64,000 bases of DNA from Prevotella fusca JCM 17724 (GCF_001262015.1 NZ_CP012074.1:1682501-1746500); one strand, 5' to 3'. Positions 52,134 through 61,334 are shown, numbered from the stretch's first letter. Program-made: numbers and translations. The notes: a model not told the origin generated them from the letters alone.

Positions 52134-53045
52134 TTATGGTCTTATCCCTTTGATTTTCTTATTTTCTGCTTTCTCTGAATGCTTAAATTCAGCACACAGA
52201 TACTCGTTCAAGTCCTTGTAGCCATTGTATAAAGTTGATGCATCCGTAACAGGTTTTCCCAATTCTTTTGATAATTGAAGATAGGCATTTCTCCCTGCTT
52301 CGTCATTGTCCAAAAAACATTGAATATTCTCATAGTGTGATAATGGTTCTAATGCTTTCTTAACATTTGACACAGAGTTGAGTACCAGATAATCTTGTCG
52401 TTTTAGTCTGTCATTCTCTTTTCTTCGGAGCATCATAAATGAAAGGAAGTCTATGAACCCCTCAAAGACAAAACACGATTGCTTTGATTCCTCATTATGA
52501 AATAGACTGATGTCTTTTGGCGTGATACCTCCTTTGAAAAACGGGTTACGTATTTCGTAGCCACCTGCAATATTTGGAAAGCCAATACCAAAGTAATGTT
52601 TGCCCCTTGTATCAAAGTGCAGTTCCTTACATACAGTTCTTGCTATTTCAATGTCTATACATCTTTCCCCAAGATATTTGATAAGCGCAGGATGGGCTAT
52701 GGAAAGTACCTGAAGATTTTCAAAGGAGTTCTGAGGTGTATTCGGCTTAGCTTTAGGTAGACTTACCAATACACAGCTTGGTGCATTACGTTCTATCTGA
52801 TGAATGAGATACGACACATCCGAAGAGTTGTAGAGCAATTCTGCAAGGTCAATGATGTTACCACCTCTACCAATACCGAAATCGTACCATAGATTAAGTT
52901 CGGTGTTTACCTTAAACGATGCGTGTTTCTCCGTTCTAAGTGGTGATAGGTACATGAGGTTCACACCATACTGTTTTACGGGTTTGCAGTCTATTGTTGC
53001 AAGAAATTCCTGCAACTTTATCTTTTTTATTTGGCCTATATTCAT
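52134..53045 (-). CDS. CHC2/Toprim primase-like protein
   Basis: 303 residues. N-terminal part resembles a DnaG-type zinc-binding region with the metal ligands replaced (LMYLSPLRTEKHASFKVNTE, WYDFGIGRGGNIIDL). Toprim domain at ~190-275: VFEGFIDFLSFMML and IQCFLDNDEAGRNAYLQL with the Asp pair. Probably primes lagging-strand or conjugal DNA synthesis of the element. Confidence 0.85.
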   Translation of the reverse strand: MNIGQIKKIKLQEFLATIDCKPVKQYGVNLMYLSPLRTEKHASFKVNTELNLWYDFGIGRGGNIIDLAELLYNSSDVSYLIHQIERNAPSCVLVSLPKAKPNTPQNSFENLQVLSIAHPALIKYLGERCIDIEIARTVCKELHFDTRGKHYFGIGFPNIAGGYEIRNPFFKGGITPKDISLFHNEESKQSCFVFEGFIDFLSFMMLRRKENDRLKRQDYLVLNSVSNVKKALEPLSHYENIQCFLDNDEAGRNAYLQLSKELGKPVTDASTLYNGYKDLNEYLCAEFKHSEKAENKKIKGIRP

Positions 53046-53312
53046 AATTATATAGAAGTTAAAGTGATGATTAATTTGATGATTTGATGAATTTGATTTT
53101 ATCTATATGGTTATCAGATAGTTGAGAACTCATCATGCCCTCATCATACTATTCTTCAAAATAGAATTGCTGACGAAAAGAAGAATATCATCCTTTTCTT
53201 TTTTCATCAGCAGAATATCCACGATGAATAAAAGATGAGAACGTAAACGACTTGTACTGAAAGCTTTATATAATCTATTCATCATTTCATCAAAATAATG
53301 GGTATAATGTTT
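53046..53312. other. TGATGA/TCATCA-rich gap, possible replication or regulatory region
   Basis: 267 nt without a gene. GATGATTAATTTGATGATTT and TGATGAATTTGATTTT near 53070 and TCATCATGCCCTCATCAT near 53130, TCATCATTTCATCA near 53282 give repeated TGATGA-type motifs like iterons. Minus-strand mRNA of the helicase gene would read through it. Confidence 0.35.
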
Positions 53313-54503
53313 TTATAAACTCTTGAGTTGCTCCTTGGTGATTGTATAAAACCTTCCTGTCCTTCGAATAGGAGAGTAATATTGCAGGGTGTTGTAACTA
53401 AGTTGATACGTAGTGTAGGTCAGCGTATTGGACACAGGTGTGAGCTTCCAGATATCCTGTACAACTCTCCTTATCTGCCCCTTGTCATACCTACATTGTG
53501 TGTTACTTAAAAGAGGCATCATATCATTGATACAGAAAGAGACTTCCTCGACATTGTTTGTTTCCATGATGTCAAGACACAACTCTGACATTTCTAGTTC
53601 CAGCTTGTTTCTGTTATTACGGATAATACGTTGCAAGGCTGGTGTAAAAGTCAGCTTGGGTGCAAACCACATACGGCTTTCCTTTTGGGTAGACAGCGTG
53701 CGATGCTGAAGAAAATAAAGAAAGGCAGGTATCTCTGCTTTCAATTTCTGAAGAAACTCTGTATCGTCACTTTCCAAACGATTTATCTTCCTAACCCAAT
53801 ATCGGGTTTCTCCCACGTCAATGATGACAGGGAGTAACTCGTTATTGGAACACAACACAAACTTGGCAAAGAAGGAGATTTCATCTCGGTCTTTACCCTT
53901 TGCTTCCACCTTATAGGAAAGCGTTGTGCTGAGGTTCTTCAATCTCTCACTGTCTTCCCTACGGTTAAGTAATACTTCGTCCATCACAATAAGTAGTTTA
54001 CCTGCCCAATCAGCATTGAACTGACTGCGAAAATCCTCGTTGGTGTTGAACGTTACATTGTTTTGGAAAACAGCTTTGAGGAAATTAAGGAAAGTACTCT
54101 TACCAGTATTACGTTCTTCTGATACCATCAAAAGGATGGGGAGTTTCTGCACGGGTTGGAGATAGAGCAATTGCAAGTAATCCATGCCCAGCTCGTATTG
54201 TTCCCCGAAGATGTGTCTTATCAATGATTCAATATGCAGAAAATCTCCTTCTTTTGGCTGATGCTCTATCGGTTCATAGAGATTGAGGAACTTGCCAACC
54301 ACTGGTTGGTAATTGACATGATTAGGAACAGTGCAGAAACCATCGTACTTTGGAACTGTAGCCAGAAAATCCTTGCCATAGTCCTGGCGTAGCGTTTCAT
54401 TATTCCATACTATACGCTTCTTGACAAAACCGCCATTGATGCGTGGTTGGTTCACAATTTTATATAAGGTTGTGCCAACACGAATAAAATTCTCGTTTTC
54501 CAT
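53313..54503 (-). CDS. SF3-like/VapE-type helicase ATPase of the element
   Basis: 396 residues. Walker A SEERNTGKSTFLN and Walker B LLIVMDEVLLN, then FVLCSNNELLPVII (sensor 1), define an SF3/virulence-E-type AAA ATPase as in the D5/primase C-terminal family. Likely helicase for autonomous replication of the excised element together with the Toprim protein. Confidence 0.85.
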   Translation of the reverse strand: MENENFIRVGTTLYKIVNQPRINGGFVKKRIVWNNETLRQDYGKDFLATVPKYDGFCTVPNHVNYQPVVGKFLNLYEPIEHQPKEGDFLHIESLIRHIFGEQYELGMDYLQLLYLQPVQKLPILLMVSEERNTGKSTFLNFLKAVFQNNVTFNTNEDFRSQFNADWAGKLLIVMDEVLLNRREDSERLKNLSTTLSYKVEAKGKDRDEISFFAKFVLCSNNELLPVIIDVGETRYWVRKINRLESDDTEFLQKLKAEIPAFLYFLQHRTLSTQKESRMWFAPKLTFTPALQRIIRNNRNKLELEMSELCLDIMETNNVEEVSFCINDMMPLLSNTQCRYDKGQIRRVVQDIWKLTPVSNTLTYTTYQLSYNTLQYYSPIRRTGRFYTITKEQLKSL

Positions 54504-54507
54504 AGCC

Positions 54508-54801
54508 TTACTTCTGCATTAAAGGTTTGCTACCCATGATATATCTCTGTGCTTCTTGGGCTATTTGCGCAGAAGTCTTGATAGGATTTTGACGCAGCCA
54601 TGCTTCGAGTTCTGCTTTCTCAAAATAAAGCATCTTACCTTGTGGCTTATAATGAGGAATCAGATTGCCCGATGTGAGCTTGTAAAGATAACTCTTTGAT
54701 AGATTGAGAAACTTGCTTGCTTCATCAAAGCTAAGCACATTTTTGTTTGTAAAGAGAAGTTGTTCGAGTTCGTAAACTCGTTCCTCTATGGTCTTTTCCA
54801 T
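54508..54801 (-). CDS. Excisionase-like helix-turn-helix protein
   Basis: 97 residues. VLSFDEASKFLNLSKSYLYK, HYKPQGKMLYFEKAELEAWL is the MerR-like excisionase (HTH_17) domain common in Bacteroidota mobile elements. Stop is 4 nt before the helicase start, so co-transcribed. Its upstream region contains two overlapping hairpins. Confidence 0.88.
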   Translation of the reverse strand: MEKTIEERVYELEQLLFTNKNVLSFDEASKFLNLSKSYLYKLTSGNLIPHYKPQGKMLYFEKAELEAWLRQNPIKTSAQIAQEAQRYIMGSKPLMQK

Positions 54802-54828
54802 ATTTTTTATTTGTTAGGTAAAACGATA

Positions 54829-54861
54829 GAGGGTGCGCACCCTCGTTGCTGTTAACGAGGG
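54829..54861 (-). promoter_or_regulatory. Overlapping alternative hairpins upstream of the excisionase gene
   Basis: GAGGGTGCGCACCCTC (54829-54844) is a perfect palindrome. CCCTCGTT (54840-54847) can instead pair with AACGAGGG (54854-54861). The two stems share CCCTC and exclude each other. The arrangement could be a dimer-binding operator or an RNA switch in the leader. Confidence 0.4.
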
Positions 54862-54921
54862 CAAAATTAGAAACGATAAAAGGAACTGGCATTGAGCAAT
54901 GTTTGACGTATCAACCTATGC

Positions 54922-55842
54922 TCAATCTTTTTTCAGTTGTTTGATGTAGTTATCAATGATTTCCCATCCTTTCGGTTGCTTCATATTGATTTGGTCTGTT
55001 GCGGTGGAAAGGTCGGTGCGTGTCAGTGGCGTATCTTTTGTTTTCCCCAAGACAAGTTCATTACGGGCAATGGCTGATTGCCATTCATCAGTAATGAACC
55101 CTTTAAAATTAAGACTTTGCATGAGATATGCCAATTGACGGTTGTTGTTTGATTTCAGGATACCTTTTAGTTTACAAGCGAAAAAGTCTTTGAGTATCTT
55201 GGGAGATATGCAAGTCGTGAATAATTGGATTTCGTTGATACAGGTTGTAAGAATTTCTATTTGCTCTTCTGTAAAATCAGATTGAAATGGATTTGTTCCT
55301 TTACCAACGATGACAGGTTTCTTTTTCTGCTCACATGGTTCATCGTTTACCAAGACAGAAGAGCGAGACCGATCAGTTTGTACCTCTGTTAATTCAATTC
55401 GTTCTATTTCTGCCATGAGATATTTTGCATATCGTTCATATAGAATTGCATCAACAAGATACGAGAGCATCGGCAGGACATCATTATATAAGGTGTGTGT
55501 CTCAATGTATTTCGCATATTCAAACGAAGATACAGAGAATGAGGCATATTTCTGTTTTTGTTCTTTGGTCAGTGATTCAAAGAAGGAGCTTTCCCACAAA
55601 AAATCATCATCGTTGTAATATTCCTCTACACATGCAAGAGCAGGATGATTCAGATAAATGGAAGATAGTTCATCGGTTATTCGGATATATTCTTTTTGCA
55701 AAATCTCTTTGAACTGTATATTGTTGATGCAACCTTTCTTCCTCAGAATATTTCCAATGAGCACATTGTAGGTCTGAGTAATGCAATAGCTTAATATTCG
55801 TTGAATGCTGTCAAGCTGTATCTTTAGATTGTCATTTTCCAT
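54922..55842 (-). CDS. Hypothetical protein of the element
   Basis: 306 residues, soluble, mostly helical. No motif recognised. The C-terminal half (LKDFFACKLKGILKSNNNRQ, LAYLMQSLNFKGFI) resembles the RteC-like/helical proteins found near replication genes of Bacteroidota elements only in a general way. First gene inward from the tRNA end. Function not assigned. Confidence 0.7.
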   Translation of the reverse strand: MENDNLKIQLDSIQRILSYCITQTYNVLIGNILRKKGCINNIQFKEILQKEYIRITDELSSIYLNHPALACVEEYYNDDDFLWESSFFESLTKEQKQKYASFSVSSFEYAKYIETHTLYNDVLPMLSYLVDAILYERYAKYLMAEIERIELTEVQTDRSRSSVLVNDEPCEQKKKPVIVGKGTNPFQSDFTEEQIEILTTCINEIQLFTTCISPKILKDFFACKLKGILKSNNNRQLAYLMQSLNFKGFITDEWQSAIARNELVLGKTKDTPLTRTDLSTATDQINMKQPKGWEIIDNYIKQLKKD

Positions 55843-55978
55843 TTTACAATTCTCTATGGTGGGTACTGTTTACAAAGATAGGGTATTCATTGGAGAAAAA
55901 GCCAAGAAAGGGAAATAAACAGAATAAAAGGGAAGAGTTGTCGTTAATTAAATATAAATCTAAGAGGTGAAATACTAT

Positions 55979-56027
55979 AAAAGTACACCTTTCCAATAGT
56001 TTTGTTAGAAAGTACACTTTTAGTACA
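55979..56027. repeat. Integrase arm-site-like repeats, right end
   Basis: AAAAGTACACCT near 55979 and AAAGTACACTTTTAGTACA at 56009-56027; the latter is identical in sequence and orientation to 37098-37116. Confidence 0.65.
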
Positions 56028-56040
56028 TACTAAAAAAGAA

Positions 56041-56075
56041 AAATCCCTTGTAAATCAATGATTTACAAGGGATTT
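56041..56075 (-). terminator. Terminator supplied by the element for tRNA-Leu
   Basis: AAATCCCTTGTAAAT (56041-56055) and ATTTACAAGGGATTT (56061-56075) form a perfect 15-bp stem. On the minus strand TTTTCTTTTTTAG follows. It lies just after the tRNA 3' end inside the element. Confidence 0.8.
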
Positions 56076-56076
56076 G

Positions 56077-56161
56077 TGGTACCCAGACCCGGGCTCGAAC
56101 CGGGATGGGTTGCCCCACTGGTGTTTGAGACCAGCGCGTCTACCTATTCCGCCATCTGGGC
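56077..56161 (-). tRNA. tRNA-Leu (anticodon CAA)
   Basis: On the minus strand the acceptor GCCCAGA pairs with TCTGGGT. GGTAGACGC D-loop, the anticodon arm CTGGT-CTCAAAC-ACCAG with anticodon CAA, a long class II variable arm (TGGGGCAACCCA), T arm GGTTCGAGCCC, and an encoded CCA. It decodes UUG leucine codons. Its 3' part is the integration site of the 19-kb element. Confidence 0.95.
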
Positions 56162-56286
56162 ATGGCTGTTGTTTGAACAACGGGTGCAAAGGTAGAGAGA
56201 AAATCTGAATGTGGCAAATTTTTAAGTAATTATTTAATGACAATACGATGATTAGACACTATTTGCTGTATTTAACATTAAAAGAT

Positions 56287-56317
56287 TTGGAGGTGTGGTT
56301 TATATAAGGTATCTTTG
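56287..56317 (+). promoter_or_regulatory. manC promoter
   Basis: TTG at 56287-56289, 20 nt, TATCTTTG at 56310-56317; ATG 30 nt downstream. Confidence 0.7.
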
Positions 56318-56347
56318 GAGAGATAAACTGGTTAGCTTAAATAAATA

Positions 56348-57439
56348 ATGACTACAACACAGAACAACTATTGCGTGATTCTTGCCGGTGGCAAGGGACG
56401 GAGACTATGGCCCTGCAGCAGAGACAAGTACCCGAAGCAATTCATAGATTTCTTTGGCATTGGGCGTACCCAGCTTCAACAGACGTTTGACAGGTTCGCC
56501 CGTATTCTTCCCAAGGAGAATATATATATCAATACAAGCTGTGACTATCTGAACCTTGTTCGTGAGCAGTTGCCGGAAGTGGCAGCCGATCATATTATGG
56601 CTGAGCCGATACACAGGAATACTGCACCGAGTGTTGCCTGGGCTTTGCACCGTATCATGATGTCTGACCCGAAGGCGAATATCATTATGTCTCCTTCAGA
56701 CCATAACATTGTAAACCCTGATGCTTTTCTTGAGAACATAACAGACGGACTGCTGTTTATTGAGAAGAACAACGCAGTGCTGACCATGGGTGTCAGTCCA
56801 ACCCGTCCAGAGCCTGGTTACGGCTATATCCAGAAGGGGGTATACACAGGAGAGGGTGATATATATAAGGTACAGGCGTTTACGGAAAAACCCGACAGGG
56901 AGTTTGCACAGATGTTCATGGACAGTAAGGAATGGTATTGGAATACAGGACTTTTCCTCGCCAACGCCAGTTACCTGCGCCAATGTCTCTATGGTTTTCT
57001 CCCGTCCGTCCTACGTGCAGGAGAGTCAGGAGAAAAGATAACAACTATAGAGGAGGAAGAGGAATTCATACGTGAGAACTTCCCTCGCTATCCGAACATT
57101 TCATTGGATCACGGTGTGCTTGAGAAGTCGGATAATGTCTACGTGATGAAATGTGACTTCGGATGGGCTGACCTTGGGACATGGCACGGTGTCTATGAGT
57201 CTATGAGCAAGCGGGAAGGTGACAATGTCGTCATAGACTCGGACGTTATTCTTGAAGATGCTACCAACAACATCATAAAACTTTCCAAAGGCAAACTTGC
57301 AGTCATCAACGGACTGGATGGATATATCGTAGCTGAGAAAGACAATGTACTGCTTATCTGTAAGAAAGAAGATTCCTCGGCACTGGTAAGGAAGTATGTT
57401 AATGAAGTGCAGATAAAGAAAGGGGAAGAGTTTGTTTAA
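56348..57439 (+). CDS. manC: Mannose-1-phosphate guanylyltransferase
   Basis: 363 residues. Forms GDP-mannose from mannose-1-phosphate and GTP for glycan synthesis. LAGGKGRRLWPCSRDKYPKQF-type pyrophosphorylase signature at the N-terminus, MSPSDHNI and FTEKPDREFA are present. No C-terminal phosphomannose isomerase domain, so the short single-domain form. Monocistronic. Confidence 0.94.
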   Translation: MTTTQNNYCVILAGGKGRRLWPCSRDKYPKQFIDFFGIGRTQLQQTFDRFARILPKENIYINTSCDYLNLVREQLPEVAADHIMAEPIHRNTAPSVAWALHRIMMSDPKANIIMSPSDHNIVNPDAFLENITDGLLFIEKNNAVLTMGVSPTRPEPGYGYIQKGVYTGEGDIYKVQAFTEKPDREFAQMFMDSKEWYWNTGLFLANASYLRQCLYGFLPSVLRAGESGEKITTIEEEEEFIRENFPRYPNISLDHGVLEKSDNVYVMKCDFGWADLGTWHGVYESMSKREGDNVVIDSDVILEDATNNIIKLSKGKLAVINGLDGYIVAEKDNVLLICKKEDSSALVRKYVNEVQIKKGEEFV

Positions 57440-57479
57440 GCCCCCGAACCAACGGTCGGTTTATACTGTACATTTAATA

Positions 57480-57910
57480 GGTTCTTCCGTTAAATACATG
57501 GATTGGAAATAGAATAAAGGCTTATATACTTGCATGGTATGACTATCCAAAACCAGATGGTCTTACAGGGGGGTAACTACAAGATAAAATGCAGAAAAGG
57601 CAAATAAACACCATGTCTTTCCGTCTTCTACAAACAACTTATTCCCATAGCAACCAACCGTTTGTAAACTATTTTCATGCAGTTCAAAGCTAATACATGG
57701 TCTTTTGGCTTTGAAAAGACGCCCAATTGACTTGCAATAGATGCCCTTTTGAGGTCTAACTAACGCCCTTTTGAAGTCCAATTGGGCATCTTTTCTTGTA
57801 CGACTTCATAACTGACTGATTTACTGTTGGTTGCAAACTTGCTTTTTATATGTGATTTTCCCTTTGTTTGTAGATGATTTATTTGAAATTATGTAAATGT
57901 TTTTCAAATC
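57480..57910. repeat. Dispersed ~430-450 bp intergenic repeat, copy B
   Basis: Second copy of the element at 6580-7030, in the same orientation, starting with GGTTCTTCCGTTAA. The block at 57717-57790 is almost identical to 6837-6906. In this copy the flanking DNA has no reading frame. Together with the hairpin at 58023 it fills most of the 970-nt gap before the hybrid regulator; 57911-58020 shows nothing else. Confidence 0.75.
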
Positions 57911-58022
57911 CTTATCTGTGTTTTCAACGTATGAAAATGAAAAGGTTTTCTGTGTCTGAGGATGATAATAGAATAGACAGCCAAGGCTTTCTTGGCTATT
58001 ATTTTGTATAATGCATAACTTC

Positions 58023-58075
58023 GGTTCTTCCGTTAAAGCTATACGAAAAGCATCTACGCATTTAACGGAAGAACC
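58023..58075. repeat. Perfect 15-nt inverted repeat using the dispersed-repeat terminal motif
   Basis: GGTTCTTCCGTTAAA (58023-58037) and TTTAACGGAAGAACC (58061-58075) flank 23 nt. The same GGTTCTTCCGTTAA opens both 430-bp repeats. CTTTTAT follows, so it might also work as a terminator. Confidence 0.6.
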
Positions 58076-58413
58076 CTTTTATTTGAAGCTCCACCTTAGC
58101 TGTGGGGCTTCGTTGTTTTCATTCAATTAGTGATGGCGATAAAAGTTTTCCCATACAAGTTAGTCATTAGTGTCTTGCTATAATGACAAAAAGAAACCTC
58201 TCTTCCCTTTTTCTATTGATATGGTGTTGGTAAACACCAATGATAATGGCTGACCACCTTGGAATATGTTGCAGGGTGAGAGGCTGCTTGTCGTTAGAAG
58301 TACTTTCAATATGCTATTAGAACAATTTTCGGATGAACTAAGTCTTCTTTGAGGCTATATTCTGAAAGGATTGCTTCAGTTCTACTGCATAATCCTAAGG
58401 AGATTGGTCGGCA

Positions 58414-61239
58414 TTAAATGCCGACTCCTCTGCGATAATCCATGGGCGTGATGCCGTACATCCTCTTGAAAGCACTGTAGAAATTAGGCGTGTGCCTGAA
58501 GCCGCAACGGTCGGCGACCTCCTCGATAGTCATTTCTGGGTTCGTTTCCAGCAGATGGCATGCCCTTTTCATCTTTATCTTCAGCATGTACGAGGAAGGA
58601 GATTCGCCTGTGATGGTCACGAGTTTCCGGTGGAACTGCCGGGGGCTCATGCAGAGTTTCTCTGCCAGAGTGTTCACGTCCAACTGTCGTCTGTCCATGA
58701 GCTGATAGATGAAGTCGACCGCTTTAGTCAGGAAGCGACGCTCTGCATCTGTGAGCTGTGTGTTTTTGTCTTTGTGCGTATCGGTGTTCTTGCTGAACTT
58801 GTCGCGCAGGCGGAGATAGCGATCGAGAAGTTTCTCCACCCTTGTGTGCAGCTCGTCAGCGTTGAAAGGCTTGGTCAAGTAGACGTCAGCTCCAGCTTCC
58901 AGTCCCTTAATTCGCTCTTCCTCTGTGATTTTTGCCGTTATCACAATGATGGGAATATGGTCGGTAATTTCGTTGGCGCGCACCTGTCGGCATACTTCCT
59001 GTCCGTCCAATCCGGGCATCATGAGGTCAGTTATGATGAGGTCGGGAACAAGCTCAAGTGCTTTTTCCAATCCATCCTTGCCATTATCGGCGTAGGAAAC
59101 GGCATATCGGTCAGCAAACTGCGAGCCGATGTAGGCAGCTACGTTGTGGTTGTCCTCGATGACAAGCAGTTGGAATCGGCTTTCGCTGCTTCCGCTGTCA
59201 ACAAGTGCTGTTTCGCTCTCTGGAAGAAGCGGCGTGTTGATTACCGGTGCGGCGGCAATCTGTTTCCCTGCTTCGTTGTATATCGGCACACAGATATGGA
59301 ACGTTGTGCCTTTTCCTTCTTCGCTTTCTACCGTTACTGTTCCTTTCACGGCATCTATGATTTGCTTCACGAGAGCCAGCCCTACACCTGTTCCGATGTG
59401 CTTGGCATCGCCCTCACCTTGATAGAACAGATCGAAAACATGGCAGAGAGTCTCTTTGTCCATGCTACAGCCCGTATCGGTTACGTCAGCGAAAAGGTTT
59501 TCGCCCTCACGCCATACCGCCACACTCACCTTGCCGTATTCGGGAGTGAACTTGAAGGCGTTGGAGAGCAGGTTATTCATTACTTTGTTCACATAATCGG
59601 GTACGAAGTCCATCTTCACAGTTTCCTTGGCGAAGAACTGCAGGTCGATGTTACGGCTGCGGGCGTATTCGCGGTAGCTTTCCACTATCATGGAGAGATA
59701 AGCCATGATGTTTCCGTTCTGCCAGTCAGCATCTCCCACTGCCGACTTCATCTTCGAGATATCCAAGAGCTGGTTGATGAGCGTGAGCAGTTCCTTGCCC
59801 TGTTGCTCGATAGTTCTTGCCTTGTCTTCCACCTCTGCTATGTCAAGCGATTGCAGGTCATGGCTTAAAGCGAGTATCATCGTAAGAGGGGTTCTGAACT
59901 CATGAGTGATATTGGTGAAGAAATTCTCACGTAGTGCCGACATTCTCTTCAATGCCTGATGATTGCGTCGGCGCAATCGGTTTGTATAAAGTGCCATAGA
60001 CAGCAGTCCTGTCAGCACAAGCAGTGCAAGTCCCGAAACTGCAAAGCCGATATACCGCATCGTGCGTTCCTGTTCCAGCCTATGCTGGGCTTCGCTCATT
60101 TGCTTTGTCTGTCGATTGCGTTCTATTTTCAGACTTATGTTTTGTATGTGGTTCACCTTCTCCATGTCCAGGATGCTGTCCCGCATCATCGTAGCCATCT
60201 CATGGAAAGCCAATGCTGAGTGGCAGTCTCCTGTCTGTTTGTGATGCTTATAATATAAGGTGTATATTTTTTCCAGATGTTCAGGAGACTTGATGTTCTC
60301 CGCCACCTGTTTTGCTATGTCAAGATATTCCATTTCCCTCTCTGCATTGCCTGTGATGTGGTAGATACCGGCAAGGGCAATGAGAGAGTTCAACGAATGC
60401 CACTCGTCTTTCGAGGCTTCCATCATCTTTCGGGCAGTCTCGTATTCTGCCGTTGCCTTGTCGTATTGATGCGCTTTCTCGTAAAGCGAGCCGAAATAGG
60501 TATGGCAGAGCGATATGCCGAGGTCGCTGCCAGCCTCCGTGTTCAGTACCATCGAGCGGCGGTAGTAGACCCAAGCCGAGTCCGTCTGCCCCCGATGCTC
60601 GAAGATGTAACCGAGATTGGCGTAATTGATAGCTTGTCCCACCAGGCTGTGAAGTTCCTGTTCGCCATGCAATGCCATGCGTAGCACGCTGTCGGCACGT
60701 GTGTAGTTTCCCAATGTCATGTATATATTGCCCAAGCCGTTAAGCGACACTGCACGGTTCTTCTTGGCAGTAAAAGAGGTGTCAGTACATTCCTCGCTCA
60801 TCTTCCATGCGTTGTAATGATACTCTTGTGCCGCATCAAGCATGCCCAAACGGCGAAAGTCTGTACCGATGTTATTCAATGCCTGTACCCATTCCAGCGT
60901 GTCACCGATGCCTTCCGCCTGTTGTAATCCCTCGTTGTGGACACGCAGTGCCTCGTCAAAACGGCTCTCGTTCCGCAGTGCCTTTCCCCATTCCCTGAGA
61001 GTGATGACGCTGCCGAGCTTGTTTCCCTCCTTTTCCATTCGTTTTTGCAGCAGGGAAAGCGAGTCTATGCCGTGCGTGGAGCGTACGGTACTTTCCGTCT
61101 CTTTCCGTTCTTCCAGGCTAAAAGAGGCTTTTTCCCTTTCGCATGAAGTCAGTAGAAAGGAAAATAAAATAAACGCTGATAATGCACTTGAAAACAGGTG
61201 TTTGTGTTTGCTCCACCCCGTAAATGTCAAAAGGCTCAT
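58414..61239 (-). CDS. Hybrid two-component regulator: TPR sensor, histidine kinase, receiver, AraC HTH
   Basis: 941 residues from ATG 61239; an upstream start at 61323 adds 28 residues before the signal sequence. The N-terminus has a hydrophobic segment ending in the lipobox LTSC, then a TPR-rich sensor region (~70-390), a coiled linker, one transmembrane segment (MRYIGFAVSGLALLVLTGLL), HisKA with NITHEFRTPLT (phospho-His), HATPase (NLLSNAFKFTP; GTGVGLALVKQII), a receiver (LIITDLMMPGLDG) and a C-terminal AraC HTH (IEEVADRCGFRHTPNFYSAF). One-polypeptide signalling from periplasm to DNA. Divergent from the cytolysin-like gene; control of it is possible but not shown. Confidence 0.9.
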   Translation of the reverse strand: MSLLTFTGWSKHKHLFSSALSAFILFSFLLTSCEREKASFSLEERKETESTVRSTHGIDSLSLLQKRMEKEGNKLGSVITLREWGKALRNESRFDEALRVHNEGLQQAEGIGDTLEWVQALNNIGTDFRRLGMLDAAQEYHYNAWKMSEECTDTSFTAKKNRAVSLNGLGNIYMTLGNYTRADSVLRMALHGEQELHSLVGQAINYANLGYIFEHRGQTDSAWVYYRRSMVLNTEAGSDLGISLCHTYFGSLYEKAHQYDKATAEYETARKMMEASKDEWHSLNSLIALAGIYHITGNAEREMEYLDIAKQVAENIKSPEHLEKIYTLYYKHHKQTGDCHSALAFHEMATMMRDSILDMEKVNHIQNISLKIERNRQTKQMSEAQHRLEQERTMRYIGFAVSGLALLVLTGLLSMALYTNRLRRRNHQALKRMSALRENFFTNITHEFRTPLTMILALSHDLQSLDIAEVEDKARTIEQQGKELLTLINQLLDISKMKSAVGDADWQNGNIMAYLSMIVESYREYARSRNIDLQFFAKETVKMDFVPDYVNKVMNNLLSNAFKFTPEYGKVSVAVWREGENLFADVTDTGCSMDKETLCHVFDLFYQGEGDAKHIGTGVGLALVKQIIDAVKGTVTVESEEGKGTTFHICVPIYNEAGKQIAAAPVINTPLLPESETALVDSGSSESRFQLLVIEDNHNVAAYIGSQFADRYAVSYADNGKDGLEKALELVPDLIITDLMMPGLDGQEVCRQVRANEITDHIPIIVITAKITEEERIKGLEAGADVYLTKPFNADELHTRVEKLLDRYLRLRDKFSKNTDTHKDKNTQLTDAERRFLTKAVDFIYQLMDRRQLDVNTLAEKLCMSPRQFHRKLVTITGESPSSYMLKIKMKRACHLLETNPEMTIEEVADRCGFRHTPNFYSAFKRMYGITPMDYRRGVGI

Positions 61240-61334
61240 AGTGGGGTTGTAAAGTGACTTAAAGGACATGTATGTCGTATTGCATAGGTATGATAATCTT
61301 TGATACTTCATAAGTGTGTTCATTCTTGGGTCAG

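Larger units (their letters stand above)
36972..56092. mobile_element. NBU-like integrative and mobilizable element in tRNA-Leu(CAA), ~19.1 kb
   Basis: Bounded by the 14-bp direct repeat GTACCCAGACCCGG at 36972-36985 and at 56079-56092, the second lying in the 3' part of tRNA-Leu. The tyrosine integrase gene is next to the distal end; excisionase-like, replication and mobilization genes are near the tRNA end; a defence-like operon fills the middle. No conjugation (Tra) genes are present, so it would need a helper. NBU1 of Bacteroides is known to use a Leu-tRNA gene and the gene set is similar. Integration at a tRNA 3' end with a retained functional tRNA is exactly what the repeat positions show. 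Confidence 0.88.

Noticed and set aside
58492..59868. Plus-strand ORF of 458 codons
   Set aside because: It lies fully antisense to the kinase and receiver domains of the hybrid regulator, which carry clear motifs. The antisense product shows no recognisable pattern.
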